Numbered from the stretch's first letter, positions 41,943 through 50,920 are shown. The stretch is 51,004 nt of DNA from Natrinema thermotolerans DSM 11552 (GCA_000337115.1 AOIR01000005.1:1-51004), one strand, 5' to 3'. A program made the numbers and translations. The notes: generated from the letters alone by a model not told the origin.

Positions 41943-41965
41943 AGCCGCAACTGACGGGCGACGCG

Positions 41966-43852
41966 TCAAAGCCGTTCCGGGTCCGGCTCGAAGGCGTCGT
42001 CGGCGGAAACGGTCCGGACCCCGGTGAACTCGAAGCGCGCGCCGCCAGCCGCGCTTTCGGTCACGTCGATCCCCCAGTCGTGGGCCCGTGCGATCTCGCG
42101 GACGATGTTCAGCCCCAGTCCCGTTCCGTTCTCGCCGGTCGTCCACCCCGGCTCGAGGACGCGGTCACGGTCGGCGGGCGGGATGCCCGGCCCGTCGTCG
42201 GCCACGGCGAACCCCCCTTCCGAGAGCGCGACCGTGACCGTGACGTCCGGACCGCCGTGTTCCACCGCGTTGCGAAAGAGGTTCTCGAACAGGTTGCGGA
42301 TCCGACTCGAGTCGGCATAGAGGAGGCCGTCGGATTCGACCCGCAGCGTCGCATCGGCGGTCGCCACGCAGTCCCAGCAGTCGGCGACGATCGTATCGAA
42401 CTCGAGCGACTCCACGTCGTCGACCTCGTACCCGTCCCGGACCATCGTCAACACGTCGTCGACGATCCCTTCCATCCGGTCGAGGGCGGCTGCGATCTCG
42501 TCGCCATGGGTGGCCACGGCACCGGTCCGCTCGCCCTCGAGCAGTCCCTGGGCGACGTTGAGCGGGTTCCGGAGGTCGTGGGCTACGACGCTCGCGAACT
42601 CGTCCAACCGCTCGTTCTGGCGCTCGAGATCCCGCTCGTAGGACAGTCGGTTGAGTGCGATCTCGGCGTTGACCGACAGCACCGAGGCGAGTTCCTCGTC
42701 GGACGGATCGAACGTCCCCACCGCGGGATCGACGACGCTGATCACGCCGTGGTCGCCCATCGGGTGGTACATCGCGGATCGCGCGTCGCCGCGGTCGTAC
42801 CCGTCCTCGAGGGCCCGAACGTCATCGAACCGGAGCGACTCGCCGCTGTCGTAGACGCGACTGACCGGAGCCGACCCGTCGATCGGGTACATCGGACGGT
42901 CGCCCATCTCCGTTTCGGCCCCGTCGGTCACAGCGGCCGGCCGCAATCGGTCGTCGTCGGCGAGCCGGACCACGTTGTACTCGTAACCGAGGATCGTCCG
43001 CGCGGCATCGGCGACGAGGGCGGCGATCTCCTCACGACCGTCCGCGGCGATCAGCTGCCGCGTCGCCGAATGGAGCGTTCGAAGCTGTCGCTGGTACTCT
43101 TTCCGGTCGGTCACGTCGCGGAAGACGCCGGCGATCAATCGGCGGTCGTACAGGTCGAAGACGTGAGCGTTGATCTCGACGGGGATCCGCTCGCCACCGC
43201 TGGTCTCGACGTGGATGTCGGCACCATCCGGAAACGCATGTAAGATCGATCGATCGGAACTGGGGCCGGCGACGTATTCTTCGAAGAGCGCCCGATATCG
43301 GTCGGCCTCCCCGGACGGGTGGAGGACGGTCTGTGGCCGCCCCACGAGGTCACAGGGCTCGTACCCGAGCAGATCACCGGCCCGTTCGTTCACTTCGACG
43401 ATATCGCCCGTCGCCGCGTCCGCGACGACGACAGCGTCCGGGACTGCCTCGAGGATCGTCTGGTACTTCGCGCGGAGCGTTTCCCGGTCGCGAACGTCCC
43501 GGACGGCGGCCATGACCTCGCATCGGCCGCCGCTCTCGATCGGGCTCAGGCTGATGTCGATGGGAATCTCCGAGCCGTCCTTCCGCCGGCCCGAGAGGTC
43601 CAGTCCGGCACCCATCGGGCGGGTCTCGGGATCGGCGATGTAGGCGTCGCGTTTGGCGACGTGGCCCGCTCGAGCGGCCTCGGGAACGAGGGTCTCGATC
43701 GGTTCGCCGACGAGTTCGGACGGATCGTAGCCGAACAGATCGGTGACGCGGCCGTTCGCGTAGGTGATACGTCCGTCGCGGTCGGCGACGACGATCGCGT
43801 CGGGCGAGGCTTCACAGATGGCTTCGTATCGCTGTCGCGGGTCCTGATCCAT
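41966..43852 (-). CDS. PAS-PAS-GAF sensor histidine kinase
   Basis: A 628-aa soluble kinase with no membrane segment. PAS 1 spans about 10-120 (DAIVVADRDGRITYANGRVT), PAS 2 about 128-250 (DAVVVADAATGDIVEVNERA), a GAF-like domain about 265-405. The HisKA box is FASVVAHDLRNPLNVAQG with phospho-acceptor His425. The ATPase domain has the N box FENLFRNAVEHG, G1 ADDGPGIPP and G2 GTGLGLNIVREI. It likely senses a cytoplasmic signal and passes phosphate to an unlinked response regulator; none is adjacent. The 24-residue tail after GGARFEF is not conserved. Confidence 0.93.
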   Translation of the reverse strand: MDQDPRQRYEAICEASPDAIVVADRDGRITYANGRVTDLFGYDPSELVGEPIETLVPEAARAGHVAKRDAYIADPETRPMGAGLDLSGRRKDGSEIPIDISLSPIESGGRCEVMAAVRDVRDRETLRAKYQTILEAVPDAVVVADAATGDIVEVNERAGDLLGYEPCDLVGRPQTVLHPSGEADRYRALFEEYVAGPSSDRSILHAFPDGADIHVETSGGERIPVEINAHVFDLYDRRLIAGVFRDVTDRKEYQRQLRTLHSATRQLIAADGREEIAALVADAARTILGYEYNVVRLADDDRLRPAAVTDGAETEMGDRPMYPIDGSAPVSRVYDSGESLRFDDVRALEDGYDRGDARSAMYHPMGDHGVISVVDPAVGTFDPSDEELASVLSVNAEIALNRLSYERDLERQNERLDEFASVVAHDLRNPLNVAQGLLEGERTGAVATHGDEIAAALDRMEGIVDDVLTMVRDGYEVDDVESLEFDTIVADCWDCVATADATLRVESDGLLYADSSRIRNLFENLFRNAVEHGGPDVTVTVALSEGGFAVADDGPGIPPADRDRVLEPGWTTGENGTGLGLNIVREIARAHDWGIDVTESAAGGARFEFTGVRTVSADDAFEPDPERL

Positions 43853-44030
43853 GGGTGGCGGTCGGTTTCGGAGCCGATACCGAAACCACGATTCCCGACA
43901 GGTTTCAATCTTTTAGTAAATTATCCGAACGTCCAACGGCAAACGAAACGCCCGACGAGAGACGGCCACGGCGATCGGTCAGCGTGCCTCGTCGCCGTGT
44001 TTTTACCGGTCGCCGCCCTACCGCGTATCG

Positions 44031-44285
44031 ATGGCCGGTATCATCGAGACGATCAAGTTCGCGGGCACGCTCGTTCTCGCCTTGCCCGCGGCCCTCGCCG
44101 GACTCGAGTTGTTGTTACTTCGCGGCCAGACGGGGTTCGGCGTTGCGTTGCTCGGACTCGCCGTCGGCCTCGTGATCGTCCAGCACTGGCTAACGATGCC
44201 GACCGACATTCCAGAGCTACTGGCCGAGCGGGTCATGGGGACGATCGCAAAAGAGCCCGACTCAGAGGGCGACGACGAGCCGTAG
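44031..44285 (+). CDS. Small membrane protein (DUF7533 type)
   Basis: An 84-aa protein starting MAGIIETIKFAGTLVLALPA. Two membrane helices (about 8-30 and 34-52: GQTGFGVALLGLAVGLVIVQ then HWL) precede a cytoplasmic segment PTDIPELLAERVMGTIAKEP and acidic tail. I recall this as DUF7533, function unknown. It stands alone between the kinase and the M24-like gene. The 178-nt gap before it holds AT-rich promoter-like text near 43905-43930 but no gene. Confidence 0.78.
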   Translation: MAGIIETIKFAGTLVLALPAALAGLELLLLRGQTGFGVALLGLAVGLVIVQHWLTMPTDIPELLAERVMGTIAKEPDSEGDDEP

Positions 44286-44340
44286 GCCCGGGCTCGGCCG
44301 CCCGGGCGAGCGTCGACGCAAGCCCACTGCTCCCGTTGAC

Positions 44341-45498
44341 CTACAGTAGCGACGCGGGCGACAGCGACTGAGACGGCGTGGCGAGCCACTCGGGCCGCTC
44401 GCCCTCGTCGGTGACCGCCAGCACGTCGGCGATCCGGATCCGACTCCCCGGACCGACCGCTCCGGCCACGTCGAGTCGGACCACGGCGCCGGGACCGACC
44501 TCGTCGCCGCCCGCGAGAGGACGCTCGCGGGGCTCGAGTCCCACGCCGGCGACCTCGGTCGCGACCGTCTGCTCGGTATCGAACCCGAACGACCGGACTT
44601 CGGCCTCGAGGTCGGCTTCGACGGCGGTCACCGACTCCGGGCCGGCGGTCAGCATCGACCGCGCCGAGCGAAACGACTGCGTGACGGCGACGTGGACCCG
44701 ACGTTCCCGGCCACCGTCGCCGTCGACGACCAGCGTCCGGACGAGCCCGCCGTAGTAGCCGGTCCGATCGCGGGGCGCGGTCGCGAGAACGATCGGTTCG
44801 CCGGGCCGGAGCGGTTCGTCGGGGGCGCGACTCGAGTCCGGATCGACTGCGGTATTGCCGGCCGGAAACCCGCCCGCACCGACGATCGCCTCGTCGATGG
44901 CGGTCCGCAGGTGGGTGGCCGTCAGCGGTTCGGGGTCGGCTCCGTCGCCGCCGTTCTCGCCCGCTGCGAGCCGGCCGTCGACGACCGCCGACTCGGCCAG
45001 CAGCGACGCCGCCTGCCGAATCCCGGCCGCGGCCGCCCGCTGGGCGGCGGCGATGCGCTCGCGCTCGCCGGCCGTTTTCGTCGCTCGCGCCCGCTCGAGG
45101 GCGTCCGTCGAGGCGAGGTCGAACCCCGCCCGCTCGAGATAGAGCGCGGCGTCGTGTGGGATGCGTGGCGGGGCCAGGATCGTTCCCTCGAGTCCGCGGT
45201 TGGCCAATGCCGACGCCAGCCGCTCAGCGGGGTGGCCGCCGCCCTCGGCGCTCGAGCGGACGAGCCACTCGTCGGCGGTGCCGTCGTAGGCCACGGCCGT
45301 CGTGTCGGCCGGCCGGTCGCAGGCGTAGCGAATCCCGGGATCGCGGTCGACGCCGGCGTGAACGAACGCGGCGCCGTCGCGGTCGGCGAGGGCAGTCGAG
45401 AGGACGTCGGCCGCGTGGCTCCGGCGTTCGCGGCCGAGTTCCGTGCCGTCGTCGAACCCGGGCCTGTCCGTCGCGCCGTCGGCGTTCCCACCGGTCAC
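44341..45498 (-). CDS. M24 (aminopeptidase P-like) family protein lacking metal ligands
   Basis: A 385-aa protein with the pita-bread layout: N-terminal creatinase-like half (DVLSTALADRDGAAFVHAGV) and C-terminal M24 half from about 145 (KTAGERERIAAAQRAAAAGI). The five metal ligands look lost. IVLATAPRDRTGYYGGLVRT has Ala239 and Gly251 where two Asp are expected. TEVAGVGLEP replaces the His motif, and RIADVLAVT has Ala where a Glu is expected. It probably binds something rather than acting as a peptidase. Its ATG overlaps the helicase stop by four bases. I recall M24-like genes next to this helicase in other haloarchaea, which needs checking. Confidence 0.8.
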   Translation of the reverse strand: MTGGNADGATDRPGFDDGTELGRERRSHAADVLSTALADRDGAAFVHAGVDRDPGIRYACDRPADTTAVAYDGTADEWLVRSSAEGGGHPAERLASALANRGLEGTILAPPRIPHDAALYLERAGFDLASTDALERARATKTAGERERIAAAQRAAAAGIRQAASLLAESAVVDGRLAAGENGGDGADPEPLTATHLRTAIDEAIVGAGGFPAGNTAVDPDSSRAPDEPLRPGEPIVLATAPRDRTGYYGGLVRTLVVDGDGGRERRVHVAVTQSFRSARSMLTAGPESVTAVEADLEAEVRSFGFDTEQTVATEVAGVGLEPRERPLAGGDEVGPGAVVRLDVAGAVGPGSRIRIADVLAVTDEGERPEWLATPSQSLSPASLL

Positions 45499-47372
45499 GG
45501 CGCTTCGGCTTCGGCCTCGAGATCGTCGGCCTCGGCGTCGGGATCGGGCTGTTGGGCCTGCTCGACGAGTTCCTCGAGGGTCATGTCGGTCAGTTCGTTC
45601 TCGAGGAGGACGTCGACCGGCAGCGTCGGCGCGCCGTCGACCAGGTTCTCGAGGAGGACGAGTCGCTCGCGGGCCCGGGACATCCCGACGTAGAAGACGC
45701 GGCGTTCGTTGTCGGTCAGCACGGGCACGGGCGAGGTGGTCTTGGTGAACTCCTCGCAGCCGGGGATGTCGGTGGGGTCATCGACGGTGGCGACCATCTG
45801 CTCGACGACTTTCTCGGTGAGGTCGGTGCCGACGAAGACGTGGTCGGCCTCGCGGCCCTTCGCGGAGTGGATCGTCCCGACGCGGACGCGGTCGGTGTCC
45901 ATCCCCTGGTACTCACCGATGGCGAAGTACGAGCGGACGCTTTTCTTCTGGAAGTTGGTGACCTTCCGGAGCATGTCGGCCGCCGAGCCGGGGCCAGGCA
46001 TGAACGGCGCGTGGTCCTCGACGACATCGGCGGGGATCATGAGGTCCTCGAGATCGTCGATACCCGCTTCTTCCTGTCGATCGTCGATCTCGTCGAAGAG
46101 GTCGTCGCGTTCCGCGGTACCGAAGGCCGACTCCTGGAGCATGTCGGCGAGCCGGCGGGCCTGCAGGCCGGTGACGTCCTCGCCGGCGTCGATGGCCTCG
46201 ACCGCCCGGACGTACTGGGTGAGTCGGTCAGTCCACATCCGCTGGTCGGTCAGCGAGGTAAAGGGGACCCCTTCGGTGATGAACTCATCGATGAACTGGA
46301 ACATCTGGTAGCGGGCCCGGAACAGGACCATGATGGTACCGTCGCCCTCGACGAGGGTTCGGCGGACGTTCCGGACGACATCGAGCATCGAGGCGTTGGT
46401 ACGGGCCTCGACGGCACCGCCTTCCTTGCGGGGCTTGAGGTCCTTGTCCTGTCGGGTCTCGATGTGACGGATCTCCTTGTTGACCGCGTTGAGGACGTTC
46501 GAGGGCAACCGATAGGAGTTCGGCAGAATGATGTCCTCGTCGACTTCTTCCTCGAGCAAGAGCGCGGGGTCGGCACCCTGCCAGGAGTAAACGACCTGGT
46601 CGTCGTCGCCGGCGATCAGGACCTGCTCCATGTGTGGTTTCCACTCCTCGTAGACGTCGTACTGCAGGGTCGTGATGTCCTGGAACTCGTCGATGACGAG
46701 GTAGTCGACGTTCGGGAGCAGGGAGCGCTGTTTGACCCGCTCTAACATGTCCGCGAAGCCGATCTTGCCCTCTTCGCCCTTGTAGGAGCGCCAGCCACGG
46801 ATCGCCTCGGGAACGTCGATCCGGTCGTCGTCGCTGGGCCAGGTCGGGGTGTACTTGTTACCCTCCTGAGCGTTCGGGTCGATTTCGGGCGGGAGCCGGA
46901 CCTCCTCGTCGTCCCACTGGAAGGGGACATCGTACCAGTCCGAGACGTCGCGGCTGGTCCGCTGGAGCCACTGGCTCGTCGCGATGACCTTGTTCCCGAT
47001 CGTCGTCGAACGGGCGGTGCGTCGCCCCGCGCCGGAGTACTCGTCCTCGTACTCGATGCCGTACTGCTCGCAGAACCCCTCCTTGTCGGATTCGCCGATG
47101 ACGTCGCTCCGGGAGAGATCGAGCAGTTCGTAGGCTTTCGCGTGCATCGTACAGACGTTGCCCTGCAGCGCACGCGGACTCTCGTCGAGGCGCTCGGCTA
47201 ACCGCTCGCGAACCTCTTGGGCCGCCGCTCGCGTATACGAGACGACCAGAATATCCCGAAAAGTGACCCCGTCCTGCTCGAGGATCTCCTCGACGTGGTC
47301 CAGCAAGGCGGTCGTCTTCCCGCTTCCCGGACCGCCGAACAGGCGGGTAACCGTCGTGTCCGTCGTAGTCAT
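45495..47372 (-). CDS. UvrD/PcrA-like superfamily 1 DNA helicase
   Basis: A 625-aa SF1A helicase. Motif I is FGGPGSGKTT (12-21), Ia VVSYTRAAAQEVRERL, II VIDEFQD (226-232), III AGDDDQVVYSWQGAD (254-268), IV ILPNSYRLPSNVL, V VGTIHSAKGREADHVFVG and VI RRVFYVGMSRARERLVLL. The enzyme should translocate 3' to 5' on single-stranded DNA for repair or replication restart. It is shorter than bacterial UvrD (about 720). The C-terminus is acidic (DPDAEADDLEAEAEAP). ATG 47372 was chosen at MTTTDTTVTRLFGGPGS. It is the first gene of a pair with the M24-like protein. Confidence 0.93.
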   Translation of the reverse strand: MTTTDTTVTRLFGGPGSGKTTALLDHVEEILEQDGVTFRDILVVSYTRAAAQEVRERLAERLDESPRALQGNVCTMHAKAYELLDLSRSDVIGESDKEGFCEQYGIEYEDEYSGAGRRTARSTTIGNKVIATSQWLQRTSRDVSDWYDVPFQWDDEEVRLPPEIDPNAQEGNKYTPTWPSDDDRIDVPEAIRGWRSYKGEEGKIGFADMLERVKQRSLLPNVDYLVIDEFQDITTLQYDVYEEWKPHMEQVLIAGDDDQVVYSWQGADPALLLEEEVDEDIILPNSYRLPSNVLNAVNKEIRHIETRQDKDLKPRKEGGAVEARTNASMLDVVRNVRRTLVEGDGTIMVLFRARYQMFQFIDEFITEGVPFTSLTDQRMWTDRLTQYVRAVEAIDAGEDVTGLQARRLADMLQESAFGTAERDDLFDEIDDRQEEAGIDDLEDLMIPADVVEDHAPFMPGPGSAADMLRKVTNFQKKSVRSYFAIGEYQGMDTDRVRVGTIHSAKGREADHVFVGTDLTEKVVEQMVATVDDPTDIPGCEEFTKTTSPVPVLTDNERRVFYVGMSRARERLVLLENLVDGAPTLPVDVLLENELTDMTLEELVEQAQQPDPDAEADDLEAEAEAP

Positions 47373-47446
47373 TGTAGCTGTACAGGAGCGCGACACCCAT
47401 AAGTGACGTGGGTTTTCGGCGACAGAAGCCGACGACGACGCGACGA

Positions 47447-47605
47447 TCAGGGATCGCGGGGGGAGCGGGCGTCTCGAACCTCGGCACCGTCGCGTATCTT
47501 GTCCTGACAGTCCGGACAGACGCGGGGATCCTCAACGCCGCGGGGCGTAAACACCCGGGCGTACGTCTCCGTGACGAACGCACCGCAGTTCTGGCATTCC
47601 GGCAT
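47447..47605 (-). CDS. Zinc-ribbon micro-protein (DUF7563 type)
   Basis: A 52-aa protein: MPECQNCGAFVTETYARVFT, then PRGVEDPRVCPDCQDKIRDG and a short tail. Four Cys in two C-x2-C pairs (CQNC, CPDC) make one zinc site. The phrase TPRGVEDPRVCP matches a haloarchaeal family I recall as DUF7563. A GAGGAG ribosome-binding site lies 4 nt before the ATG, unusual among the leaderless neighbours, and TTATAATG lies about 36 nt upstream. It sits 74 nt upstream of the helicase start on the same strand. Function unknown. Confidence 0.8.
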   Translation of the reverse strand: MPECQNCGAFVTETYARVFTPRGVEDPRVCPDCQDKIRDGAEVRDARSPRDP

Positions 47606-47733
47606 AGTTCTCCTCAATACGCTATCATCTGTAACCCATTATAATTGTGTCGAATACGCACTGATAAAAACACTACACGGAACGCGAATTTATCGACGGG
47701 ACGGTCGCAACGGGCTCGAGTCAGCGGTCGACC

Positions 47734-47925
47734 CTACGGCGTCGGCTCCCACCCACAGACGCTACAGGAGTTGGCGGACGTCTCGTGAAGGCCGCCGCAG
47801 TCGGGACACTGCTTCTTGTTATACTCCTGCTCCCACCCTACTCGTTCGACCGAGTGACCGCGGTCGGACAGGAATTGGTCGATGACGTCGTCACCGGCGT
47901 CATTGGGTGAGGTTGCCATATCCAT
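47734..47925 (-). CDS. HVO_0416-like zinc-finger micro-protein
   Basis: A 63-aa protein: MDMATSPNDAGDDVIDQFLS, then GHSVERVGWEQEYNKKQC and two knuckles CPDC and CSVC (CGWEPTP at the end). It belongs to a haloarchaeal family I recall as HVO_0416, after the Haloferax gene. The single zinc site and acidic helix suggest protein or RNA contact; function unknown. TTTAATACTG (about 47942-47951, minus strand) is centred about 21-27 nt upstream, so the ATG at 47925 or the one at 47919 (MATSPND) can be a leaderless start. Confidence 0.82.
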   Translation of the reverse strand: MDMATSPNDAGDDVIDQFLSDRGHSVERVGWEQEYNKKQCPDCGGLHETSANSCSVCGWEPTP

Positions 47926-48096
47926 GTGAACACAACCCACAGTATTAAATCGAATGGTGGCTGCTAATCCTGCCTCCTTCGCGACCCCACACGTCGGCCC
48001 CGCGGCCACGGAACCGACCGCGACCGACTCGGCCAGCCGTCGCCCCCTCTCGAGTCGACCCGCGGACTTTTCTCGCTCTCGAGCCTACGACGACGT

Positions 48097-48933
48097 ATGA
48101 GCGACCTGCGTCTGGACGCGACCCAACTCGATCGCTACTCGAGACACGTGATCATGGACGAGATCGGTCCGGAGGGCCAACAGCGGCTGCTCGAGGGATC
48201 GGTGCTGATCGTCGGCGCGGGCGGGCTGGGATCGCCGGCGATCCAGTATCTCGCGGCCGCCGGCGTCGGCCGGTTGGGGATCGTCGACGACGACGTCGTC
48301 GAGCGCTCGAACCTGCAACGCCAGATCGTCCACGGCGACGACGACGTGGGGCGACCGAAGGTCGACAGCGCGGCCGACTACGTCGCGGCGCTGAATCCCG
48401 ATATCACCGTCGAGACCCACGAGACTCGCGTCACGGCCGACACCGTCGCGGACCTCGTTGCCGACTACGACATCGTGTTAGACGCCAGCGACAACTTCGC
48501 TACCCGGTACCTGCTGAACGACCACTGTGTCCTCACCGAAACGCCGCTGTTTCACGGCGCGATCTACCGCTTCGAGGGCCAGCTCACCTCCTTCACGAAC
48601 GAACGCGGCGGCGACGAACCGCGGCCGTGCTACCGGTGTATCTTCCCCGAAGCCCCCGAACCCGGTACCGTCCCCGACTGCGCGACGACCGGCGTCCTCG
48701 GCGTCCTCCCCGGAACCGTCGGCTGCATTCAGGCCACCGAGGTCGTCAAATACCTAGTCGGGAAAGGCGACCTGCTCGAGGGACGGCTCCTGCTGTACGA
48801 CGCGATGGACATGAGCTTCGAGGAAGTCCCCGTCCAGCCGAACCCGGCGTGTCCGGTCTGTGGCGACGACCCCGAGATCGAGTCGGTCTCGGACGTGGCC
48901 TACGAGGGAACCTGCGAGATTTCGGCCGACTGA
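48097..48933 (+). CDS. ubaA: SAMP-activating E1-like enzyme / MoeB-ThiF family
   Basis: A 278-aa E1-like adenylyltransferase. It adenylates the C-terminus of ubiquitin-like proteins; in haloarchaea UbaA serves both protein sampylation and sulfur transfer for molybdopterin and thiolated tRNA. Motifs: ATP loop VLIVGAGGLGSPAIQYL, Arg finger SNLQRQIVHGDDDVGRPK, SDNFATRYLLND, zinc knuckles CYRC and CPVC, and the catalytic Cys in PDCATTGVLGVLPGTVG. No sulfurtransferase domain. Start ATG opens MSDLRLDATQLDRYSRHVIM. It fits functionally with moaE in this window although they are 39 kb apart. Confidence 0.92.
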   Translation: MSDLRLDATQLDRYSRHVIMDEIGPEGQQRLLEGSVLIVGAGGLGSPAIQYLAAAGVGRLGIVDDDVVERSNLQRQIVHGDDDVGRPKVDSAADYVAALNPDITVETHETRVTADTVADLVADYDIVLDASDNFATRYLLNDHCVLTETPLFHGAIYRFEGQLTSFTNERGGDEPRPCYRCIFPEAPEPGTVPDCATTGVLGVLPGTVGCIQATEVVKYLVGKGDLLEGRLLLYDAMDMSFEEVPVQPNPACPVCGDDPEIESVSDVAYEGTCEISAD

Positions 48934-49006
48934 GTTCTGACGGCCATTCAACGTACTCCTCGAGTCGGCACGCGGCCAGGTCGCAAAGGTGAAACCGGCT
49001 CCACCG

Positions 49007-50053
49007 TCACCCGCTCGAGGCGGTGCGGCCGAGTCTCGATCGGACGACGGCGGGCAGTCGCAACGTGCCGGCGACGGCGAGACAGGAGGCGAACGCGGTG
49101 GTCCCGAGCTTGCCGCCCGCCCCGGACAGGGACGGCGCGACCGCGAAGTAGACGAGGCCACAGAGGCAGCCGGCGGCGGCGACCTGTCCGGTGGTCGCCA
49201 GCCGCTCGTCGCCCGACATCCCGACGAACGAGGCACAGAAGGCGACCACGGCCAGCGTCGACCCGAGCGACGGAAAGAGCGAGGGGAACGCGATGCCAGC
49301 GACGAGCCCGACCGCGGCAGAGGCGACGACGGAGCTGGCCCCACCGCGGGTCCGGAGCGCGACGGTCGCGACCGCCGCGACGCCGGCGACGAGGACGACT
49401 GCCGGGGCGAGGCGCGGCTCGAGCGCGCTGGCGGCGGCGTAGTCAACGTCGAGCAGGGCAACCGTCGCGATGCAGCCAAAGAGCGCGATCGTCCCGTACT
49501 TGCCGCCGAAGCCGTCGAACGAGCCGGCCGTCGCGACGAACGCGAGCCCGGCGATCACGCCCGCGACCGCGACCGGCTCGAGGGAGGGAAACACCGCCGG
49601 CGAGGCCATTCCGACGAACGTCCCGCAGTAGGCCGGGCCGTCGATCCGGGGGAGGCCGACCCCGACGAGCAACCCGACCGCGGCGGCGGCCACGACCGGG
49701 CCGAGGCCGGCGCGAACGCTCAGGACGTACGTGACGACCGCTGCGGCTGCGACCGCGAGCGCGTCGACGGCGTCCGCGCGAGCGAGCCCGCTCCCCTCGA
49801 GTCTCGAGAGTCGCCGTCGCTCCGTCGCGGCGACGACGGTCCCGGCGAGCCCGACGCCGAGCGGCACCCAGACCGCTCCGGCGTGGAGGTCGGGCGGCGC
49901 ACGGACGGCACCGAGGAGCAACGCGGCCGGCGTCACGAGCAGCGCGAGGTAGCCGGCGAGTCGAATCGGACCGTACACACTCCCACTCTCCCGAGGGGGT
50001 CCGAGAGGGTTACGATTCGGAGAATCGGGAGCCGGCTGTCGGGTCGCGGGCAC
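49007..50053 (-). CDS. Internally duplicated polytopic membrane protein
   Basis: A 348-aa protein, almost all hydrophobic helices after a 25-residue polar start. Residues ~100-200 and ~230-331 are repeats of one another with a fixed offset of 130: YCGTFVGMAS (142-151) pairs with FCASFVGMSG (272-281), and GFGGKYGTIALFGCIA (181-196) with GAGGKLGTTAFASCLA (311-326). This inverted- or parallel-repeat design is typical of transporters and channels. I do not recognise the family. It lies between ubaA (convergent) and the SDR gene, on the same strand as the latter. Confidence 0.78.
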   Translation of the reverse strand: MPATRQPAPDSPNRNPLGPPRESGSVYGPIRLAGYLALLVTPAALLLGAVRAPPDLHAGAVWVPLGVGLAGTVVAATERRRLSRLEGSGLARADAVDALAVAAAAVVTYVLSVRAGLGPVVAAAAVGLLVGVGLPRIDGPAYCGTFVGMASPAVFPSLEPVAVAGVIAGLAFVATAGSFDGFGGKYGTIALFGCIATVALLDVDYAAASALEPRLAPAVVLVAGVAAVATVALRTRGGASSVVASAAVGLVAGIAFPSLFPSLGSTLAVVAFCASFVGMSGDERLATTGQVAAAGCLCGLVYFAVAPSLSGAGGKLGTTAFASCLAVAGTLRLPAVVRSRLGRTASSG

Positions 50054-50086
50054 GGCGATCGGTCGGTCCGGCCTCGCGGACAGGTC

Positions 50087-50872
50087 TCAACTCCGCAATA
50101 GCCCGCCGTCGATGGGGACTTCGGCCCCGTTGACGAAACTCGCCCGCGGGCTCGAAAGGAAGGCGACGACGTCGCCGAGTTCCCGCGGGTCGCCGATGCG
50201 ATCCGCCGGGATGTCGTCGGCCATCGCCGCCAGTCCCTCCTCGTAGTCGTCGTAGGTACCGCGCTCGACGCCGGCCTCGATGAGTTCCTCGATCCGGGGC
50301 GTCTCGATCGTCCCCGGCAGGACGGCGTTGGCCCGGATCCCGGGCGCGAACTCGCGCGAAATCGTCTTGACGAGGCCGATCACGCCCCGGCGGACCGAGT
50401 TCGAGAGTAGGAGGCCGTCCGCGACCTCCCGGACGGTCCGGGAGGTGATGCAGGTGATCGATCCGTACTCGGACTCGAGCAGGGGCTCGTAGGCCTCCTC
50501 GAGCGTCCAGACGACGCTCATCACGAGCAGGTCGTAGGCCTGGTACCAATCCTGTTCGTCGGTCTCGCGGAAGGTCGTACTCGGCGGGCCGCCCGAGGAG
50601 GTAACGAGGTGATCGAGCCCGCCGAAGGCGTCGACCGTCTCGCCCACGAGCCGGGAGACGTCATCGGGGTCCGTGAGATCGGTCTGGACGGCGAGGACGT
50701 CGCCCGTTCCCGCCGCTTCGAGGTCCTCGCGGGCCGCGTCGAGTCGCTCGGCGTCGCGGCCACAGATCGCCACGTTCGCACCCTCCTCGGCGAGTGCCTG
50801 CGCGCTCGCGAAGCCGAGGCCGCTCGAGGAGGCTGTCACCAGCGCCGAATTGCCGTCGAGGTCGAAGTCCAT
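50087..50872 (-). CDS. SDR-family protein with altered catalytic residues
   Basis: A 261-aa Rossmann-fold protein, closest in layout to 3-oxoacyl-ACP reductases. The cofactor loop is VTASSSGLGFASA, with Ala for the first Gly. LVTSSGGPPST replaces the usual NNAG. The active-site Ser is present (ITSRTVRE), but the Tyr-x3-Lys pair reads Ser-Asn-Ser-Val-Arg in LLLSNSVRRGVIGLVKT. The ending GAEVPIDGGLLRS is normal. It fits an SDR-like subgroup known to lack the tetrad. ATG 50872 was chosen; TTTGTAGG lies about 27 nt upstream, and the foldback element lies just beyond it. Confidence 0.85.
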   Translation of the reverse strand: MDFDLDGNSALVTASSSGLGFASAQALAEEGANVAICGRDAERLDAAREDLEAAGTGDVLAVQTDLTDPDDVSRLVGETVDAFGGLDHLVTSSGGPPSTTFRETDEQDWYQAYDLLVMSVVWTLEEAYEPLLESEYGSITCITSRTVREVADGLLLSNSVRRGVIGLVKTISREFAPGIRANAVLPGTIETPRIEELIEAGVERGTYDDYEEGLAAMADDIPADRIGDPRELGDVVAFLSSPRASFVNGAEVPIDGGLLRS

Positions 50873-50920
50873 ACCCGACGACACGGGAGCGGCCTACAAA
50901 TGGGTCGGGGAGCCGGCAGC

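Noticed and set aside
40236-41954. 572-codon plus-strand frame over prsW and ribE
   Set aside because: It runs out of frame through prsW and antisense to ribE; its Arg-rich translation is a shadow.
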